A DNA stretch of 64,000 nt from Paenibacillus sp. 1_12 (GTDB taxonomy: Bacteria > Bacillota > Bacilli > Paenibacillales > NBRC-103111). The stretch lies in assembly GCF_900114475.1 (NCBI RefSeq), contig NZ_FOTE01000010.1, positions 1 to 64,000 of the forward strand, in the 5' to 3' direction. Shown here piece by piece: positions 61,109 to 64,000 of this stretch. The notes beneath the pieces were generated by a model. It was not told the DNA's origin and made no database searches. It worked only from the letters and a program-made list of their open reading frames with translations. Every line of letters begins with the position of its first letter. Positions within the stretch are counted from its first letter, which is position 1. The position numbers and the translations under genes were made by a program.

Positions 61109-61924
61109 TTATCCTTTTACCGCTCCAGCAGCCAAACCGCTAACGATATACCTCTGAGCCAGCAAAGCAATAATTAATACCGGCAATGTAATGATGCAAG
61201 CTGCGGCCATTAATGCGCCCCAGTTAATATCCGAATAGGATAAAAAGTTAAACACGGCAATCGGCAGTGTTTTTGTTTTGTCTCCAGCCAGTATAATCGA
61301 AAACATAAAGTTGTTCCATGAAAAGATGAACGATAGCAGAGAGGACGTAATAATCCCAGCCCCAGAGATCGGTAAAATAATTCTCATGAACACTTGTGAG
61401 CGTGTACAACCGTCAATCATCCCTGCTTCTTCAATTTCCAGCGGCAGTCCCTCAAAGAACGAAATCATAATCCAAATAATAAAAGGCAACCCGACTAACA
61501 TGTGGCTTAGAATTAACGCCAAATACGTATCAACCAAATGCAGGTTAGAGAAAAGAATAAACCAAGGAATCAAAAACGTAATACCCGGAATTATTCTAGC
61601 CACCAGAATGACAAGTCCCAGTCCCTGCAGACGGTATCTGGCGATAGCATATGCTGCCGGTAAACCCAGCAGTAATGAACCAAGGGTAGACCCCACCGCC
61701 ACAATAAAGCTGTTCACGATAAAACGCATAAATTCGTACTGCTCGAACACATTTACATAATTTTTATAGGTCGGTTTGAAAAATAAAAACTGTCCGGAGG
61801 ACAAGATCTGTGCCTGCGTTTTAAAGGAAGCCAGCAGCATCCATATAAATGGGAATGAGAATACGGCCATCACGACGACTGTTAGCAAGGTGTATACCCA
61901 ATTATTAGCGCCTTTCTTTTTCAT
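61109..61924 (-). CDS. Carbohydrate ABC transporter permease (MalG-type)
   Basis: 271 residues, six helices. The EAA loop reads LPLEIEEAGMIDGCTRSQVF, and the C terminus QRYIVSGLAAGAVKG is typical of MalG/LacG-type permeases. It is eight bases from the other permease gene. Confidence 0.94.
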   Translation of the reverse strand: MKKKGANNWVYTLLTVVVMAVFSFPFIWMLLASFKTQAQILSSGQFLFFKPTYKNYVNVFEQYEFMRFIVNSFIVAVGSTLGSLLLGLPAAYAIARYRLQGLGLVILVARIIPGITFLIPWFILFSNLHLVDTYLALILSHMLVGLPFIIWIMISFFEGLPLEIEEAGMIDGCTRSQVFMRIILPISGAGIITSSLLSFIFSWNNFMFSIILAGDKTKTLPIAVFNFLSYSDINWGALMAAACIITLPVLIIALLAQRYIVSGLAAGAVKG

Positions 61925-61931
61925 CCTGTTT

Positions 61932-62807
61932 CTACGCCTCCAGCCTTTTACGAATCCAGATCATCATAAGTGTAAGCCCCATCACCAAAGCGAAAAACAT
62001 CACGAGCAATGAAGAAGCCATTCCAAGCTTGAAATATTGGAAGCCCAACACATACCCATATACATTCAATGTTTCTGAAGCCAGATTAGGACCACCCTGT
62101 GTGGTAGCATAAATAATATCGAAAGTCTTAAGCACATCAATCAGACGCAGCATGACAGCTACGATGATCGTCGGCCGCAGTAGGGGAAGTGTAATGTAAA
62201 GGAACTTTTGCCACACCGTAGCTCCATCCACATCTGCCGCCTCGTAAGGGTCGCTAGGTAGTGTAGACAAACCGGCCATTACGATCAGCGCAATCATAGG
62301 TGTCCATTCCCATACGTCCACAATGACTAGCGAAGGAATAACCTGAGACGGCGAAGCCAGCCAAAGCAATGGATCAAGCCCCAATGATTTAAGCAGCGTG
62401 TTAGCTATACCGATAGTCGGCTCGTAAATCAACATCCATACTAACCCCATAGCAACCGGAGTCGCAACCATGGGCAGCAGGAACAGCGTTTTGACAATAT
62501 TTTTACCGCGAAAATCCCGATATAAAAGCAAGGCTATCGCTATAGCTAATATCGTTTCAAGAATGAGCGCAGCAAAGGTGAAATAGAAGGTATTGCCGAC
62601 AGATTCCCAAAACCTGCTCTCAGCAAGCAATGCACTATAATTGCTAAGACCGACCCATTTGGGCGGAGTCGTTGCGGACATGCTCCATTCGTAGAAGCTG
62701 ATCCGAAGTGTGTAGACGATAGGAAATACCATCATAATCAATACAAATAAAACTGCGGGCATCGTGTAAATCCATTTTATATTGCGATCAAACCAGCTTT
62801 CACTCAT
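61932..62807 (-). CDS. Sugar ABC transporter permease (MalF-type)
   Basis: 291 residues from the ATG at 62807 (AAAGGAAG upstream); the longer frame to 62858 lacks a site. Six helices; EAA loop DPYEAADVDGATVWQKFLYI. Partner of the permease encoded next. No ATPase is in the cluster. Confidence 0.94.
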   Translation of the reverse strand: MSESWFDRNIKWIYTMPAVLFVLIMMVFPIVYTLRISFYEWSMSATTPPKWVGLSNYSALLAESRFWESVGNTFYFTFAALILETILAIAIALLLYRDFRGKNIVKTLFLLPMVATPVAMGLVWMLIYEPTIGIANTLLKSLGLDPLLWLASPSQVIPSLVIVDVWEWTPMIALIVMAGLSTLPSDPYEAADVDGATVWQKFLYITLPLLRPTIIVAVMLRLIDVLKTFDIIYATTQGGPNLASETLNVYGYVLGFQYFKLGMASSLLVMFFALVMGLTLMMIWIRKRLEA

Positions 62808-62882
62808 CAGCGCTGCTTCCTTTCTTGTCAGGAATACGGAAAGGGCCAGCTTAGCCACCGGCCCCTTCCTTCATGTCATTAA

Positions 62883-64000
62883 TTATTTACCTTTTTCTTT
62901 ATCCATAATAACCTGGAGCTCTTGATTCGCTTTATCGGCGGCTGCCTTAATGTCTCCACCTGTCATACCTTGAAGCACAATACTACCTACCACGTCTCGT
63001 GCTTCACCTACACCGATTACAACCGGACGATCATGGTCAACTCCGCCTTTGGTCGAATCCTTAATAACTTGAACCATTTCAGCCGGGAAACCGGATACAC
63101 CATCGGGTTTATCCCATACCGATGCACGCGGACCCGGATTTCCGAGTTTTTGCGTTTTCAACACAACATCCTTACCAGTTGCCCATTTCACAAACTCCCA
63201 GGATGCATCTTTATTTGCTGTCTTCGAATTCATCGCCAGACCCCATGAGGTAATGTTATAAGGCTTCGAGCCTGCTTGACCACCTGGGAACAATGCGTAA
63301 CCCACTTTGTCGGCAATGACTGACTTCTCCGGATCGGTCGTGTTTTTATAAAGCGAATTGGCATCCGTGATGAAGGCAACCTTTCCTTGTGCAAAAATAC
63401 CTAGTGCTTGTGGCCAGGACATATTAAGAACACCTGGAGGCGCATAATCCTTTAATAAGGTACTGTAGGTTGTGAACGCTTTAATGGCTTCTGGCGTATT
63501 CAGCGTTGCCTTGTCACCTTTAGTAAAATCGCCACCTTCGGAATATAAGAAAGAGGAAACTTGTGTTACCAGGGGAGAACGTTGGCCTCGGGCTACGAAA
63601 CCGTACATTTCCGCTTTTGGATCATGCAGTTTTTTTACGGCTGCTGTCAGCTCGTCCAAGGTTTTGGGTACTGCAATATTCGCTTTTTGCAATAAATCTT
63701 TACGGTAGTAAAGGATTTCCTGCTCAGTGATGATAGGAATACCTGCCAGCTTGCCATCTACGGTTGTTGAACCTATGGAGGATTTCGTAAAGTCATCAAA
63801 GTCATAGCTGGCGTCTTTTTTTACGTATTCATCCAGAGGTTGTACCCAACCATTTTTGTAAAAAAGCTTACCTTCCTGTAAAGGACGATACATGAACACA
63901 TCAGGCGTTGCCGAACCTGAAGTAAATTGAACAGTCAGCTTCTGTGTGAGTTGATCTTCGAAAAAGCTTTGGACCTCCACTTTCATTCCTGTTTGTGCTT
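62883..64000 (-). CDS. Extracellular sugar-binding protein of an ABC importer, 5' end outside the window
   Basis: The frame is open through the window edge: codons before the internal Met read AQTG, so MKVEVQSFFEDQLTQ is inside the protein, matching the xTGIKVEV segment of family-1 solute-binding proteins. At least 372 residues are visible: GSATPDVFMYRPLQEGKLFY, then AAVKKLHDPKAEMYGFVARG, VAFITDANSLYKNT and SWGLAMNSKTANKDASWEFV. The lipobox lies outside. First visible gene of the importer plus YesMN unit. Confidence 0.9.
   Translation of the reverse strand, partial: AQTGMKVEVQSFFEDQLTQKLTVQFTSGSATPDVFMYRPLQEGKLFYKNGWVQPLDEYVKKDASYDFDDFTKSSIGSTTVDGKLAGIPIITEQEILYYRKDLLQKANIAVPKTLDELTAAVKKLHDPKAEMYGFVARGQRSPLVTQVSSFLYSEGGDFTKGDKATLNTPEAIKAFTTYSTLLKDYAPPGVLNMSWPQALGIFAQGKVAFITDANSLYKNTTDPEKSVIADKVGYALFPGGQAGSKPYNITSWGLAMNSKTANKDASWEFVKWATGKDVVLKTQKLGNPGPRASVWDKPDGVSGFPAEMVQVIKDSTKGGVDHDRPVVIGVGEARDVVGSIVLQGMTGGDIKAAADKANQELQVIMDKEKGK

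Noticed and set aside
1-64000. tRNA, rRNA and prophage genes
   Set aside because: I found no tRNA cloverleaf, rRNA segment, phage structural gene or lysogeny module on either strand by reading.

Overview
The window reads as a chromosomal segment of a spore-forming member of the Bacillales, most probably Paenibacillus or a close relative. The support is a CotJB-type spore-coat gene, Bacillus-type LexA and Fur boxes, two lipoprotein/permease sugar transporters with membrane-bound AraC or YesM/YesN regulators, a MoxR/DUF58/DUF4129 operon and strong GGAGG ribosome sites. Species assignment is inference; no rRNA or tRNA gene was seen.

Layout. 1-352: left end of an IS3-family insertion sequence cut by the window edge. 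389-8440: mostly minus-strand housekeeping and regulatory genes: a Crh-like HPr that lacks the phospho-histidine, an SRPBCC/ArsR pair, a paired SMR efflux pump, a soluble cyclic-nucleotide/chemoreceptor fusion, a divergent HPr kinase, and the MoxR operon. 8666-11003 (plus strand): GGDEF protein, cytidine-deaminase-like enzyme, XerS-like recombinase. 11051-13343: secreted repeat protein and a Gfo/Idh/MocA oxidoreductase.

13526-33104 is the centrepiece: about 20 tightly packed minus-strand genes ending in a strong terminator. They encode three discrete carrier proteins, an ATP-grasp ligase, a stand-alone NRPS adenylation domain with a vestigial condensation domain, a luciferase-like flavin monooxygenase, three BtrH-like proteins, a choline/aminoglycoside-type kinase, two radical SAM/SPASM enzymes, a GT-B glycosyltransferase, a methyltransferase, three nucleotide-sugar genes and an ABC-2 exporter. 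The parts resemble the carrier-bound side-chain chemistry of butirosin (BtrI, BtrJ, BtrO, BtrH), but without any aminocyclitol core genes. I infer a glycosylated aminoacyl or peptide-like metabolite of unknown structure; it matches no complete pathway I recognise.

33105-33788 holds a broken group II intron reverse-transcriptase remnant and a perfect Fur box in front of a RHH/PIN toxin-antitoxin-like pair. 34808-41941: a small flavoprotein and an Lpl-type sugar transporter with its AraC regulator; a 71-bp-period repeat has overrun the 5' end of the first permease gene. 42112-47637: EamA and MFS transporters, an iron alcohol dehydrogenase, a YdjM-like membrane protein under an apparent LexA box, and an orphan cotJB. 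47814-57642: a MacB-type efflux operon with a degenerate ApbE-like protein, a FlxA-like protein and an OmpR-family two-component system. Blocks of four 11-bp-spaced TTTCAG-type repeats in both intergenic regions predict that the response regulator controls this whole unit. 57658-64000: a second sugar ABC transporter with its YesM/YesN two-component system, whose binding protein runs off the window.
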